Below the pieces are notes generated by a model, which was not told the DNA's origin, made no database searches, and was given only the letters and a program-made list of their open reading frames with translations. A DNA stretch of 64,000 nt from Pseudomonas sp. (GTDB lineage Bacteria > Pseudomonadota > Gammaproteobacteria > Pseudomonadales > Pseudomonadaceae). Location of the stretch: contig NZ_JASLGE010000053.1 in NCBI RefSeq assembly GCF_030150285.1, forward strand, positions 1-64,000, given 5' to 3'. A program made the translations under genes and the position numbers. This document shows positions 20,594 through 30,191 of the stretch, piece by piece (position 1 is the first letter of the stretch; each line of letters opens with the position of its first letter).

Positions 20594-21551
20594 GGGTCGC
20601 AACTTTGGCTATGGCCGCCAGCTGAGCTACGCCGGCCCACAAGCGCTCAAGGATTTGTTTGCCGGTGGCCACTTCGCCACGGTCAAAGCGCATAGTGATC
20701 GCTGGCAAGCGTTCGTGCGTTGGTGTCGATCAGAGGACGGCCCCGGTTACGACGATGCGCGTCAGATCGATCGACGGACACTGCAAGACTACGCTGCGTA
20801 TCTGCGCCAGCAGATCCAGCAAGGTGAACTCTGCATCGCGACCGCGCAGAACCGCCTAAGCAGCGTCAACCGTACCCTCGCTGCGCTGCGTGGTGATCAG
20901 GACGTGAGGATCGCCAGTCCGAGCCAGGCGTTAGGCCACCATCGCTCGAGCGTACGCACCCGCGTGCCGGATGGCCAAGATCGTCAACAGGTCCGGCGAG
21001 TGCTTGAGGTGCTTGGCGAACAGCAACACGAGCGGGTGGCCGCGATTGTCCTGTTGGCCCGAGCAACCGGTATGCGCCTGCGCGAAGCGATTCTGGCTGA
21101 CCTGCCACGCTTGCACCGCGAAGCCGAGCACTTTGGCCGCATCAATATCCAGGACGGCACCAAAGGCGGCCGTTCAGGGGCATCAGCGCCGCGATGGGTT
21201 GTGGCCAATGACGCGGTGAAGGCGGCGCTGCAGTTGGCTCGCCATGTGTCGCCACCCCATAGCCGCAACTTGCTGGCCCGCGACGAAAGCTACGCCGCGT
21301 TCCTGCAACAGACCGTGCTCCCCGCCCGTGAAACGCTACATGAACACAGGCTGAAGGGTTTTCATGAACTGCGCGCGGCCTACGCCTGCGAGCGTTACGA
21401 GCAACTCACGGGCCACGCCGCACCGGTCAATGGTGGCCACTGCTATCGCCTTGACCGTGACCTTGATCAACAGGCGCGGAAACAGATCAGCCTTGAACTC
21501 GGGCATAACCGGATCGATGTAGTTTCGGCCTACATTGGAGGTCGAGCGTGA
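20571..21551 (+). CDS. Second tyrosine recombinase (integrase-like)
   Basis: 326 residues from the ATG at 20571 (GTG 20562 and ATG 20565 are alternatives). N-terminal SAM-like domain (about 25-110), then the catalytic domain with Arg169 (GMRLREAI), His265-Glu-Leu-Arg268 (HELRAAYACERY), His312 (ELGHNRIDV) and Tyr321 (SAYIGG). It is not related in sequence to the P4-type integrase at 11991 and lies far from the att sites, so it probably served a different element now nested in the island. It overlaps the genes on both sides. Confidence 0.85.
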   Translation: MALVGRREGRNFGYGRQLSYAGPQALKDLFAGGHFATVKAHSDRWQAFVRWCRSEDGPGYDDARQIDRRTLQDYAAYLRQQIQQGELCIATAQNRLSSVNRTLAALRGDQDVRIASPSQALGHHRSSVRTRVPDGQDRQQVRRVLEVLGEQQHERVAAIVLLARATGMRLREAILADLPRLHREAEHFGRINIQDGTKGGRSGASAPRWVVANDAVKAALQLARHVSPPHSRNLLARDESYAAFLQQTVLPARETLHEHRLKGFHELRAAYACERYEQLTGHAAPVNGGHCYRLDRDLDQQARKQISLELGHNRIDVVSAYIGGRA

Positions 21552-21817
21552 CCAAGCCCTTCGATATGGCGCTGTTCCTGAGCGGTGTACTGAATGGCTC
21601 GCAGGCCACCCAGCAACGACACCTACGGCAAGCCCGAGCCATGCAAGCGGCCATTCAACAACGATGGCAGCGAGACAATCCCTGGACCTGGCAGCTCAAG
21701 CATTTGCGCTGGTTTCTCACTCAGCACCTGAAAGACCATTCCGACGCTACCCGGTATTACTATCAACTCACCGCTCTATTGATCTGGAAGCGATTAGGGA
21801 ATGATAGAAAATACTGA
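21548..21817 (+). CDS. Small recombinase-associated protein
   Basis: 89 residues, starting with GTG in a GTGA overlap with the recombinase stop and preceded by GGAGG. Rich in Arg, Gln and Trp (LRQARAMQAAIQQRWQRDNPWTWQLKHLRWFLTQHL), helical in character, and possibly nucleic-acid binding. No known domain recognised. Overlap and ribosome site argue that it is real and co-translated. Confidence 0.65.
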   Translation: MTKPFDMALFLSGVLNGSQATQQRHLRQARAMQAAIQQRWQRDNPWTWQLKHLRWFLTQHLKDHSDATRYYYQLTALLIWKRLGNDRKY

Positions 21818-21850
21818 TCTACCGCTCGAATTTAGGTGATTTTTATCAAA

Positions 21851-23611
21851 TTATTCTTGGCAATAAACGATGGGATGTATACCCGCTTCTTTAGCGGCAT
21901 GCACGAACGACGATAAGATCCAGTAGAGCTGGGTTATGTTACCTGCCACACTCTTTCCTTTCTGGATTTTCTTGAACTCCTTCTCAATAATTTTCTTGGA
22001 TATGAACGAACAGCAGATGATACACCTTCGATTGAATCGATAGTCCTGCCTGATCTTGTAAAGATAGTCTTCAAACTTGCCAGGAATACTTTTTCTCGTG
22101 CGATTCAAAAGACCACCACTATATTTCTTTTGAAGCTTTTCCTTGTACTTTTTTAGAAACAGCTTCGGGTCAACGTCCATATTACCGATGTTTTTTATGG
22201 CCTGGCCCACGACATCATGGAGATTACTGGCCGACTTGCTAGGCTTCCCATGTTTGGAGTGTATGAAAGACACGGAAAAATCAGTTTGGTTAAAAGTGAT
22301 GTGATCCGCCCACTCATTGCCTAGATCATCGCAGAAAACGTAGTCGTCAGCACCATGAGCTATCTCAACGAGATCAAATACCGAGGTGGAATCAAACTTG
22401 GTTATCTTCTTTGTGATTTCACCTTTCTCAGAGGTCGCTGAGGCTAGCGTAGGTAGGACTTTTAAAGTCCGAAGCATTGAAGGGATTTCGTTGATCCCCG
22501 CACCATCCTCAAAGCACTGCCCCATAAAGTACATGTACCTTGGATCGGAGAATGTGATAGTTGCCAAACTCTGCTTCTTGATGTACGCCTGGAGTGTGAT
22601 CCGTTTGCCGTTCTGCTCAAAATGAATATTTCGGAGTGCCCGGCTATTGACGGCAATCGAGTGAAGATTCTTTTTGAGTGTGGCCGCCCTAAAACTACCT
22701 AGGAGTTCGTAATCGGGCCCCGGACCAATTTCGTAAACCTGTTCCATTTCCGCAATCAAGGATTTGATCTGCTTAGATGTCATCTCAATAACACGACCAT
22801 GTTTGGTTGTGTAAAAAACAGGAATACCTTGATCTATTACGTTTTCAACAAAAAACGAATATTCCAGCAGAATTGCGTTTGGCGCACTCGATTTCCAGAC
22901 TAAATCAAGCTCGATAAATTTTGCGAAATTATTGAGAAAGTCTTTTTCAGTAGAAGGATTATGGATGTCGTGCAGTTGTGCCTTAGCCCATTCCACGGCG
23001 TGATGTACCGATTTCCGTTCCGATGCCTCGACCACGCGACCGCTTTGCGCGGAAATAGTTTTAGTACGCCCCTTCAATTTAAGCTTAAAGAAGTAGGGTA
23101 TTGATCTCCCCGCAGCGTGTACAGACATAAGCCCTTTCAGATCTGAAGCTTCAAAGGCCCGGCCACGCATTGCTCGATCGGACACAGTCATGTTGCGGGT
23201 CGCCATCTTTTGATACTGCGCATCGACGTCGCTAAAAGCAGAGGTCAGCTCACTACTCCGAATTAGCATCGCATGCTTGTCCATGCTTTCCGTTATGCTG
23301 GCACAAGACTTTTTAAATATAGCGATACAGTCATCTATGGCAATGATCAAAATAAACGCATAGATCGTATCTTTGAGTGGCTGCTGCCAAAAATGTACAT
23401 CACGGTCGGTCTTGAAGACGCGGAGGCTATAGGAGAACTTACTGCCGTCTGGAAGCGCATCATCCTGGTCCAGAATGTCCGCGATAAGCGCGCTACCAAT
23501 AGTCATATTGGAGCTGGCAGCTTCGAGGACTACCGTGAGCGTAGCCTTAGTAAAAGGGGCCGTAGGGCGGTAGAATTGGGCATTCTGTGTAAGCAGGAGA
23601 TCTTGCGACAT
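21851..23611 (-). CDS. Large protein of unknown function (island cargo)
   Basis: 586 residues, AT-rich relative to the core. Start ATG at 23609-23611 with GGAAGGG upstream; an open extension to 23698 lacks a site. No membrane segments or signal peptide beyond one hydrophobic stretch (TIYAFILIIAIDDCIAIF, about 80-97). The central part contains AGRSIPYFFKLKLKGRTKTISAQ; the C-terminal 130 residues are Lys-rich (KKYKEKLQKKYSGGLLNRTRKS). The layout recalls sporadically distributed defence-island proteins of about 550 residues, but no family can be named with confidence. It is divergent from hsdR. Confidence 0.6.
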   Translation of the reverse strand: MSQDLLLTQNAQFYRPTAPFTKATLTVVLEAASSNMTIGSALIADILDQDDALPDGSKFSYSLRVFKTDRDVHFWQQPLKDTIYAFILIIAIDDCIAIFKKSCASITESMDKHAMLIRSSELTSAFSDVDAQYQKMATRNMTVSDRAMRGRAFEASDLKGLMSVHAAGRSIPYFFKLKLKGRTKTISAQSGRVVEASERKSVHHAVEWAKAQLHDIHNPSTEKDFLNNFAKFIELDLVWKSSAPNAILLEYSFFVENVIDQGIPVFYTTKHGRVIEMTSKQIKSLIAEMEQVYEIGPGPDYELLGSFRAATLKKNLHSIAVNSRALRNIHFEQNGKRITLQAYIKKQSLATITFSDPRYMYFMGQCFEDGAGINEIPSMLRTLKVLPTLASATSEKGEITKKITKFDSTSVFDLVEIAHGADDYVFCDDLGNEWADHITFNQTDFSVSFIHSKHGKPSKSASNLHDVVGQAIKNIGNMDVDPKLFLKKYKEKLQKKYSGGLLNRTRKSIPGKFEDYLYKIRQDYRFNRRCIICCSFISKKIIEKEFKKIQKGKSVAGNITQLYWILSSFVHAAKEAGIHPIVYCQE

Positions 23612-24068
23612 CAAGCACCCTTCCGTGGAAATTCTGATAATGGGTAGCATAATGCCACTTATGACTTGGGGTCTACGGCATACAACTCTCGGCTTCACGT
23701 CGAAAGGTTGAGTCCGCCGCGAAAAAACACCACTAAATTTTTAGAATCGACCATCCCTCTGGATACCTGTCGCGGCCGGCAGGAAAGTACAGAGCCCCAA
23801 ATTTTTAGGCTTCTTTGCCGATTGCCTAACGGCGTTGCTTCCTAGCCACCTTCACCCTGCCCTAGGGCACGATCCAAGATAAACGCACTGCAGGGACGAC
23901 GTGAAACACTAGTCCTGCTATGGCCTCGGCTTATCTTGCCTACAACTCCATCACCAAAATCCGATCTTCCCCCGTGCCACTATTAAACAAGGTACATTTA
24001 CACCCATCGAGCACGATCAGCAGTGCCGGAATGGAGCGACCAGGCCGGTTTGAAAGGGAATTGGGGTT
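23612..24068. other. Divergent intergenic region before hsdR
   Basis: 457 bases between the unknown gene and hsdR with no supported gene. Two copies of AAATTTTTAG (23735-23744 and 23799-23808) flank a small GC-rich hairpin (CTGTCGCGGCCGGCAG); these may be control elements for the divergent genes. Confidence 0.35.
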
Positions 24069-26435
24069 ATGGACAAAAAGTCGCTTTCCGAGCGGGACAT
24101 CTGCAGCAAGTACATCGCCCCAGCCATTCAGCAAGCCGGATGGGACATGCACAAGCAGGTGCGCGAGGAAGTCAGCTTTACCAAAGGCCGCATTATCGTC
24201 CGGGGTAAACTTCACAGCCGTGGCGAAGCACGCCGTGCAGATTTCATCCTCTACCACCAAGCCAACCTGCCTATCGCTGTAATCGAGGCGAAGGACAACA
24301 AGCACTCCGTTGGCTCCGGCATGCAGCAAGCCCTGGGCTATGCAGAGGCGCTGGACGTACCGTTCGTGTTCTCCAGCAATGGCGATGGCTTCCTGTTTCA
24401 CGACCGCAGTGGCACAGGCAGCCAGGTAGAAACCGAACTCAACCTTGATCAATTCCCCAGCCCTTCCGAACTTTGGCACCGCTACTGCCAGTGGAAGGGG
24501 CTGGATACAACAGCCCAACACAAGATCGAAGCGCCCTACTACGACGACGGCTCCGGTCGCATGCCGCGCTATTACCAGATGAATGCCATCAACCGCACCG
24601 TCGAGGCTGTGGCGCGCGGCCAAGACCGTATCCTGCTGGTGATGGCTACGGGCACCGGCAAGACATACACAGCCTTCCAAATCATCTGGCGGCTGTGGAA
24701 ATCGAAACAAAAGAAACGCATCCTGTTTCTGGCCGACCGCAACATCCTGGTAGACCAGACCAAAAACAACGACTTCAAACCCTTTGGCCAGGCGATGACC
24801 AAAATCGCCAAACGCCAGATCGATACCTCCTACGAGATCTATCTGTCGCTCTATCAGGCCGTCACCGGCACTGATGAAGAGATGAACATCTACAAGCAGT
24901 TCTCCCGCGACTTCTTCGACCTGATCGTGATCGACGAATGCCATCGTGGCAGCGCCTCCGAGGATTCAGCCTGGCGTGAAATCCTCGACTACTTCTCCAG
25001 CGCCACCCATGTCGGCCTTACCGCCACACCGAAGGAGACCAAAGAGGTATCCAGCATCACCTACTTCGGTGAACCGATTTACAGCTACACCTTGAAGCAA
25101 GGCATCGAAGACGGCTTTCTCGCCCCCTACAAAGTGGTGCGCATCGACTTCGACAAAGATCTGCAAGGCTGGCGACCACCCAAAGGTATGCTCGATAAAA
25201 ATGGCGAGCTGATCGAAGACCGTATCTACAACCTCAAGGATATGGACCGCACCCTGGTTATCGAGGCACGCACCCAACTGGTGGCGCAAAAGGTCACCGA
25301 ACTCCTCAAGGCCACCGATCCGTTCCAGAAAACCATAGTCTTCTGCGACGACATCAACCACGCCGAGCGCATGCGCCAGGCCCTGGTCAACCTCAACCCT
25401 GAGCGCGTGGCCGAGAATCGCAAATACGTCATGCGCATCACCGGTGATGACCAGGAAGGCAAGGCCGAGCTGGATAACTTCATTAACCCGGAAGAGCGCT
25501 ACCCGGTGATTGCCACCACCAGCAAGCTGATGACCACTGGCGTCGATGCTCAGACCTGCAAGCTGATTGTGCTCGACCAGCACATCAAATCGATGACCGA
25601 GTTCAAGCAAATCATCGGTCGCGGCACTCGCATCAACGAGGACTACGGCAAGTACTGGTTCACCATCATGGACTTCAAAAAGGCCACCGAGCTGTTTGCC
25701 GACCCTGCCTTCGACGGCGACCCGGTGGTGATCTACGCCCCAGAAAGTGATGACTCCCCCGTACCGCCGGATGACCCGCTTGCCGATGAAGACGGCATCA
25801 GCGCAGGCAACGATAACGAAGGCGATGACCTGGATTTTACCGGCGAAGATGAGGGCAAAAAACGCATCAAGTACGTCATCGACAACGTCCCGATTTATGT
25901 CATCGCCGAGCGTGTGCAGTATTACGGTCCGGATGGCCGACTGATCACCGAATCGCTGCACGACTACACCCGCACCTGCGTACAAAAGCAGTTCGCCTCA
26001 CTGGATGACTTCCTTCGGCGCTGGAGTGATTCCGAGCAAAAGAAAGTCATCATCGAGGAGATGGCCGTCCAGGGCGTGATGTGGGAAGCCTTGGCCGAAG
26101 AAGTGGAAAACAAACAGGGCAAGCCGCTCGATCCGTTCGACTTGATCTGCCACGTCGCCTTCGATCAGCCTGCCTTATCACGCCGCGAGCGAGCCGAGCA
26201 GGTGAAAAAGCGCAACTATTTCGCCAAGTATTCTGGCGCAGCCCGCCAAGTACTGGAGGCCTTGCTGGATAAATACGCCGATACCGGCATCGAGCATATT
26301 GAGGACATCAAAATCCTGCAGCTTGACCCATTCAGTCAAATCGGTGCGCCCATCGAGCTGGTCAAGGCCTTTGGAGGCAAGGCTGGCTACAACAAGGCTA
26401 TCCACGAACTGGAAGACGAACTTTACGCAAGCTAA
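24069..26435 (+). CDS. hsdR: Type I restriction endonuclease subunit R
   Basis: 788-residue motor/nuclease subunit of EcoEI-type length. The N-terminal HSDR_N nuclease shows RRADFIL (Asp58) and VIEAKD (Glu73-x-Lys75). Helicase motifs follow: Walker A MATGTGKTY (about 192-200), DECHR (about 289), GLTATP and the C-terminal helicase block GRGTRINEDYGK. It translocates and cuts unmethylated DNA with HsdM and HsdS. Intact, first gene of the hsdR-hsdM-hsdS order, with 88 bases to hsdM. Confidence 0.95.
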   Translation: MDKKSLSERDICSKYIAPAIQQAGWDMHKQVREEVSFTKGRIIVRGKLHSRGEARRADFILYHQANLPIAVIEAKDNKHSVGSGMQQALGYAEALDVPFVFSSNGDGFLFHDRSGTGSQVETELNLDQFPSPSELWHRYCQWKGLDTTAQHKIEAPYYDDGSGRMPRYYQMNAINRTVEAVARGQDRILLVMATGTGKTYTAFQIIWRLWKSKQKKRILFLADRNILVDQTKNNDFKPFGQAMTKIAKRQIDTSYEIYLSLYQAVTGTDEEMNIYKQFSRDFFDLIVIDECHRGSASEDSAWREILDYFSSATHVGLTATPKETKEVSSITYFGEPIYSYTLKQGIEDGFLAPYKVVRIDFDKDLQGWRPPKGMLDKNGELIEDRIYNLKDMDRTLVIEARTQLVAQKVTELLKATDPFQKTIVFCDDINHAERMRQALVNLNPERVAENRKYVMRITGDDQEGKAELDNFINPEERYPVIATTSKLMTTGVDAQTCKLIVLDQHIKSMTEFKQIIGRGTRINEDYGKYWFTIMDFKKATELFADPAFDGDPVVIYAPESDDSPVPPDDPLADEDGISAGNDNEGDDLDFTGEDEGKKRIKYVIDNVPIYVIAERVQYYGPDGRLITESLHDYTRTCVQKQFASLDDFLRRWSDSEQKKVIIEEMAVQGVMWEALAEEVENKQGKPLDPFDLICHVAFDQPALSRRERAEQVKKRNYFAKYSGAARQVLEALLDKYADTGIEHIEDIKILQLDPFSQIGAPIELVKAFGGKAGYNKAIHELEDELYAS

Positions 26436-26523
26436 GGGCTAAGCACCGACGACATGCCAAAGCAGTCGTCCCCACTATCCGGTAGAATTTCGCCCCCCTT
26501 GCGGTACGCGTTGAGAGAACTTC

Positions 26524-27993
26524 ATGTCCATTAGCTCCACCATCAAGTCCATCCAGGACATCATGCGCAAAGACGTTGGCGTAGACGGCGACGCCCAACG
26601 CATTGGCCAGTTGGTTTGGCTGTTGTTCCTGAAAATCTTCGATGACCGCGAGCTGGAATGGGAGCTGATGGACGACAACTACCGCTCGCCCATTCCCGAC
26701 AGTTGCCGCTGGCGTACCTGGGCCGCCGATCCGGAAGGCATGACCGGCGAGGCGCTCAAGGACTTTATCGACAGTAACCTGTTCCCCCAGTTGCAGAACC
26801 TTCATGAGTACAGCAACACGCCGTCGGCCTTCGTGGTGCGTAGCGTGTTTGAAGACGCGTACAACTACATGAAGTCCGGGCAGTTGCTGCGCCAGGTGAT
26901 CAACAAGATTCAGGAAGGCGTGGACTTCAACAAGGCCCAGGAGCGCCACGAGTTCGGCAACCTCTACGAGCAACTGCTGCGAGACCTGCAGAACGCGGGT
27001 AACGCCGGCGAGTTCTACACCCCGCGCCCAGTCACTGAATTTATGGTGCGCATGGTCGACCCCAAACTGGACGAGAAGGTCATGGATCCGGCCTGCGGAA
27101 CAGGCGGCTTCCTCACCTGCGCCATCGAACACAAACGCAGCCGCTATGTAAAAACCGCCGAAGACGAACGCACCCTGCAGACCAGCATTTTCGGCGTGGA
27201 GAAAAAGCCGCTACCGCACCTGCTGGCCACCACTAACATGATCCTGCACGGCATCGAGGTGCCCAACCAGATTCGCCACGACAACACCCTGAGCAAACCG
27301 CTGATCAGCTGGGGGCCGAGTGAGCGCGTGCACTGCATCGTTGCCAACCCGCCGTTCGGCGGCATGGAAGAAGATGGCATCGAAACCAACTTCCCTGCTG
27401 CCTTCCGCACTCGCGAAACCGCCGACCTGTTTTTGGTGCTGATTATGCAGTTGCTCAAAGACGGTGGCCGCGCCGCGGTGGTACTGCCCGATGGCTTCTT
27501 GTTTGGCGAAGGCATCAAAAGCCGGATCAAGGAAAAGCTGCTGACCGAGTGCAACCTGCACACCATCGTTCGCCTGCCCAACGGCGTGTTCAATCCCTAT
27601 ACCGGCATCAAGACCAATCTGTTGTTCTTCACCAAAGGCACTCCAACCAAACAGGTGTGGTTCTACGAACACCAGTACCCGGCCGGCGTTAAGAACTACT
27701 CGAAAACCCGCCCCATGCGCATCGAAGAGTTCGCTGTGGAAGAAGCCTGGTGGGGCAGCGAGGCCGACGGCTTTGCCGCACGAGTGGAGAACGAATTTGC
27801 CTGGAAGGTCAGCGTCGGAGACCTGCACGCGCGCAACTGGAACCTGGACTGCAAAAACCCGCATATCGGCGAGCAGATCAGCCATGACCCGGACGAACTG
27901 CTGCGCAACTATGCCAGCCTGCAAGACGAGATCGATGAGCTGCGCGACCAGCTCAAGGCTGTGCTGACAGAAGCACTGGAGCGTCAGATATGA
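26524..27993 (+). CDS. hsdM: Type I restriction-modification DNA methyltransferase subunit M
   Basis: 489-residue N6-adenine methyltransferase. N-terminal HsdM helical domain (residues 1-140), SAM-binding motif DPACGTGGFL (about 187) and catalytic NPPFGG (about 276). Methylates the recognition sequence chosen by HsdS. Its stop overlaps the hsdS start (ATGA). Intact. Confidence 0.96.
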   Translation: MSISSTIKSIQDIMRKDVGVDGDAQRIGQLVWLLFLKIFDDRELEWELMDDNYRSPIPDSCRWRTWAADPEGMTGEALKDFIDSNLFPQLQNLHEYSNTPSAFVVRSVFEDAYNYMKSGQLLRQVINKIQEGVDFNKAQERHEFGNLYEQLLRDLQNAGNAGEFYTPRPVTEFMVRMVDPKLDEKVMDPACGTGGFLTCAIEHKRSRYVKTAEDERTLQTSIFGVEKKPLPHLLATTNMILHGIEVPNQIRHDNTLSKPLISWGPSERVHCIVANPPFGGMEEDGIETNFPAAFRTRETADLFLVLIMQLLKDGGRAAVVLPDGFLFGEGIKSRIKEKLLTECNLHTIVRLPNGVFNPYTGIKTNLLFFTKGTPTKQVWFYEHQYPAGVKNYSKTRPMRIEEFAVEEAWWGSEADGFAARVENEFAWKVSVGDLHARNWNLDCKNPHIGEQISHDPDELLRNYASLQDEIDELRDQLKAVLTEALERQI

Positions 27994-30191
27994 CAACATT
28001 GCTCACCGACAATCTGCCGCTGCTGGTCGGGACGCCGAATGGCATCATGAAGCTACGTGAGTTGATTTTAGGGCTAGCCGTGCGCGGCAAGCTGGTGCAG
28101 CAGGATCCGAATGATGAGCCAGCCAGCGAGCTGCTTAAGCGCATTGATGAGGATACGACAAGGTCTGTGGCGGGTGGGCGATCAAGAAAGCAATCTACAT
28201 TTCCTAGTATTGATGAATCTGAAAAGGCTTTTGAACTTCCGAATGGCTGGGAGTGGGTACGGCTCCAGCAGATCATTTCCGTTTCCTCTGGTGATGGGCT
28301 CGTATCCGCAAACATGAAGCCAATCGGTGGAATTCCTGTTTATGGTGGGAATGGCATAACTGGATATCATGACGAGAAGAATGTTAATAAGGAAACTTTG
28401 GTTATCGGCCGTGTCGGCTATTACTGTGGATCAATACATTTAACTCCGGCCAATGCATGGATTACAGACAATGCCTTGATTGTAAGTTTCTCAGAAGAGA
28501 ATTTTTATAAGAACTTCTTTTTTTGGCTTCTCAAGGGGACGAATCTCAAGGAGCAGGAAAACGCGACAGCGCAGCCAGTAATTTCAGGTAGGAAGATCTA
28601 TCCCATCGTTTTGGCGATTCCGCCGCTCGCCGAACAACATCGCATCGTCGCCAAAGTCGATGAGCTGATGACCCTGTGCGACCGTCTGGAAGCCCGCCAG
28701 GCCGGCGCCGAAAGCGCGCACACCCAGTTGGTGCAGGCGCTGCTCGACAGTCTTACCCAAACAACCGATTCCAACGACTTCGCTGTCAATTGGCAACGTT
28801 TGGCTGAACACCTCCACTCCCTGTTCCGCACAGAATCCAGCATCGACGCTCTCAAACAAACCCTGCTGCAATTGGCTGTGATGGGCAAATTGGTTTCGCA
28901 ACCTGATGACACGCACGCAGACAGCACGAGTGCAATTAACCAACGACCTGACGCTCTCCCAAAAGGCTGGCGATGGTGCAAGTTCGGTAGCACTTGGGAA
29001 AGCTCGTTCTACGGGCCCCGTTTTGGAAAAGAAGAGTATGTCGCTTCCGGTGGTATACCAACGATCCGAACGACAGATATGAGTTCTGGCGGACTCATCG
29101 AAATGAGAGATCCCCCGCAGGTACATGTACCAACAAAAAAACTAGACCTCTACAAGTTGAAATCCGGTGATTTACTAGTAACACGATCGGGGAGCATAGG
29201 TACTATGGCTTTATTCCTCCAAGATACTCTAGCGATCCCTAGCGCCTATTTGATTCGAATTCGTTTCCTCCCCACGATTACACCGCAATTTGGTTTGCTC
29301 TATCTCAAGTCCCCCCTTGGTCAGAGTTTACTGGGATTAAATACGACGTCTGTCGGTGTTCCAAATGTAAGCGCAACAAAAATGGCATTATTCTCACTAC
29401 CTCTTCCTCCTATTGATGAACAACGCCGCATCGTCGCCAAGGTCGATCAACTAATGGCCCAATGCGACCAACTAAAAACCAGCCTAACTCAGGCCCGCCA
29501 GCTCAACGAGCAGTTGGCCAGCACCCTCGTCGAACGAGCCCTTACCGACGATGGCCAGCAGGCTCCAATTGCCACAGATCGGCAAGTATCTCGCACCCTA
29601 CTCGCAGCAGAAATCACTCATCAGCTACATAGCCAACGCACCTTCGGCCAACGCAAGCTGCAGAAAGTGATTTACCTGGCCGAGCACGCCGCCAGGCTCG
29701 CCGTTATTCAAGGTGACTACCTGCGCGACGCCGCCGGCCCCCACGATCGCCGGTTGATGAATAAGGTCGAAGGCGAGATGCAAAACCATCAGTGGTATGA
29801 GCGCATCGAACGCGAGACTGTTGGCCATGCTTATCTCCCACTTTCCCAAGCAGGGCAGCATCGGAAGGCATATAGCAGCGCCTGGTCGGTCGCTGAGCGG
29901 GCCACCATTGAGCAGGTCATCGAACTAATGCGGGACTGGGATACAGATCGTTGCGAAATGACTGTGACGCTCTATGCCGCCTGGAACGACTTTATTCTCG
30001 AAGGCCGCCCGGTTTCCGATGACGCCATCGTGGACGAAGTCATGCATAGCTGGAACGACACCAAGCTGCGCTTTGGCAAAATCGAATGGTTGGCGGTACT
30101 CGCAGAGATGAAGAAGCACAAAATCCTAATGCCCACCGGCTTTGGCAAACGCACCACAGGCGGCATGCTCAGCTTGCCCGGTTTCGAGTAA
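27990..30191 (+). CDS. hsdS: Type I restriction specificity subunit S with extra C-terminal domain
   Basis: 733 residues, unusually long (HsdS is normally 400-600). Two target-recognition domains (about 60-205 and 315-470), each followed by a conserved helix: PPLAEQHRIVAKVDELM (about 210) and PPIDEQRRIVAKVDQLM (about 474). Residues about 530-733 form an additional domain with FGQRKLQKVIYLAEHAARL and DAAGPHDRRLMNKVEGEM, reminiscent of Panacea/SocA-like domains (uncertain). Recognition domains are more AT-rich than the conserved parts, as expected for exchanged modules. Confidence 0.92.
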   Translation: MTTLLTDNLPLLVGTPNGIMKLRELILGLAVRGKLVQQDPNDEPASELLKRIDEDTTRSVAGGRSRKQSTFPSIDESEKAFELPNGWEWVRLQQIISVSSGDGLVSANMKPIGGIPVYGGNGITGYHDEKNVNKETLVIGRVGYYCGSIHLTPANAWITDNALIVSFSEENFYKNFFFWLLKGTNLKEQENATAQPVISGRKIYPIVLAIPPLAEQHRIVAKVDELMTLCDRLEARQAGAESAHTQLVQALLDSLTQTTDSNDFAVNWQRLAEHLHSLFRTESSIDALKQTLLQLAVMGKLVSQPDDTHADSTSAINQRPDALPKGWRWCKFGSTWESSFYGPRFGKEEYVASGGIPTIRTTDMSSGGLIEMRDPPQVHVPTKKLDLYKLKSGDLLVTRSGSIGTMALFLQDTLAIPSAYLIRIRFLPTITPQFGLLYLKSPLGQSLLGLNTTSVGVPNVSATKMALFSLPLPPIDEQRRIVAKVDQLMAQCDQLKTSLTQARQLNEQLASTLVERALTDDGQQAPIATDRQVSRTLLAAEITHQLHSQRTFGQRKLQKVIYLAEHAARLAVIQGDYLRDAAGPHDRRLMNKVEGEMQNHQWYERIERETVGHAYLPLSQAGQHRKAYSSAWSVAERATIEQVIELMRDWDTDRCEMTVTLYAAWNDFILEGRPVSDDAIVDEVMHSWNDTKLRFGKIEWLAVLAEMKKHKILMPTGFGKRTTGGMLSLPGFE

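Noticed and set aside
21851..23611. Naming the unknown gene as a TIGR04141/DUF6119 or Hachiman-type protein
   Set aside because: Size and setting fit loosely, but I cannot see the diagnostic motifs, so no family name is given.
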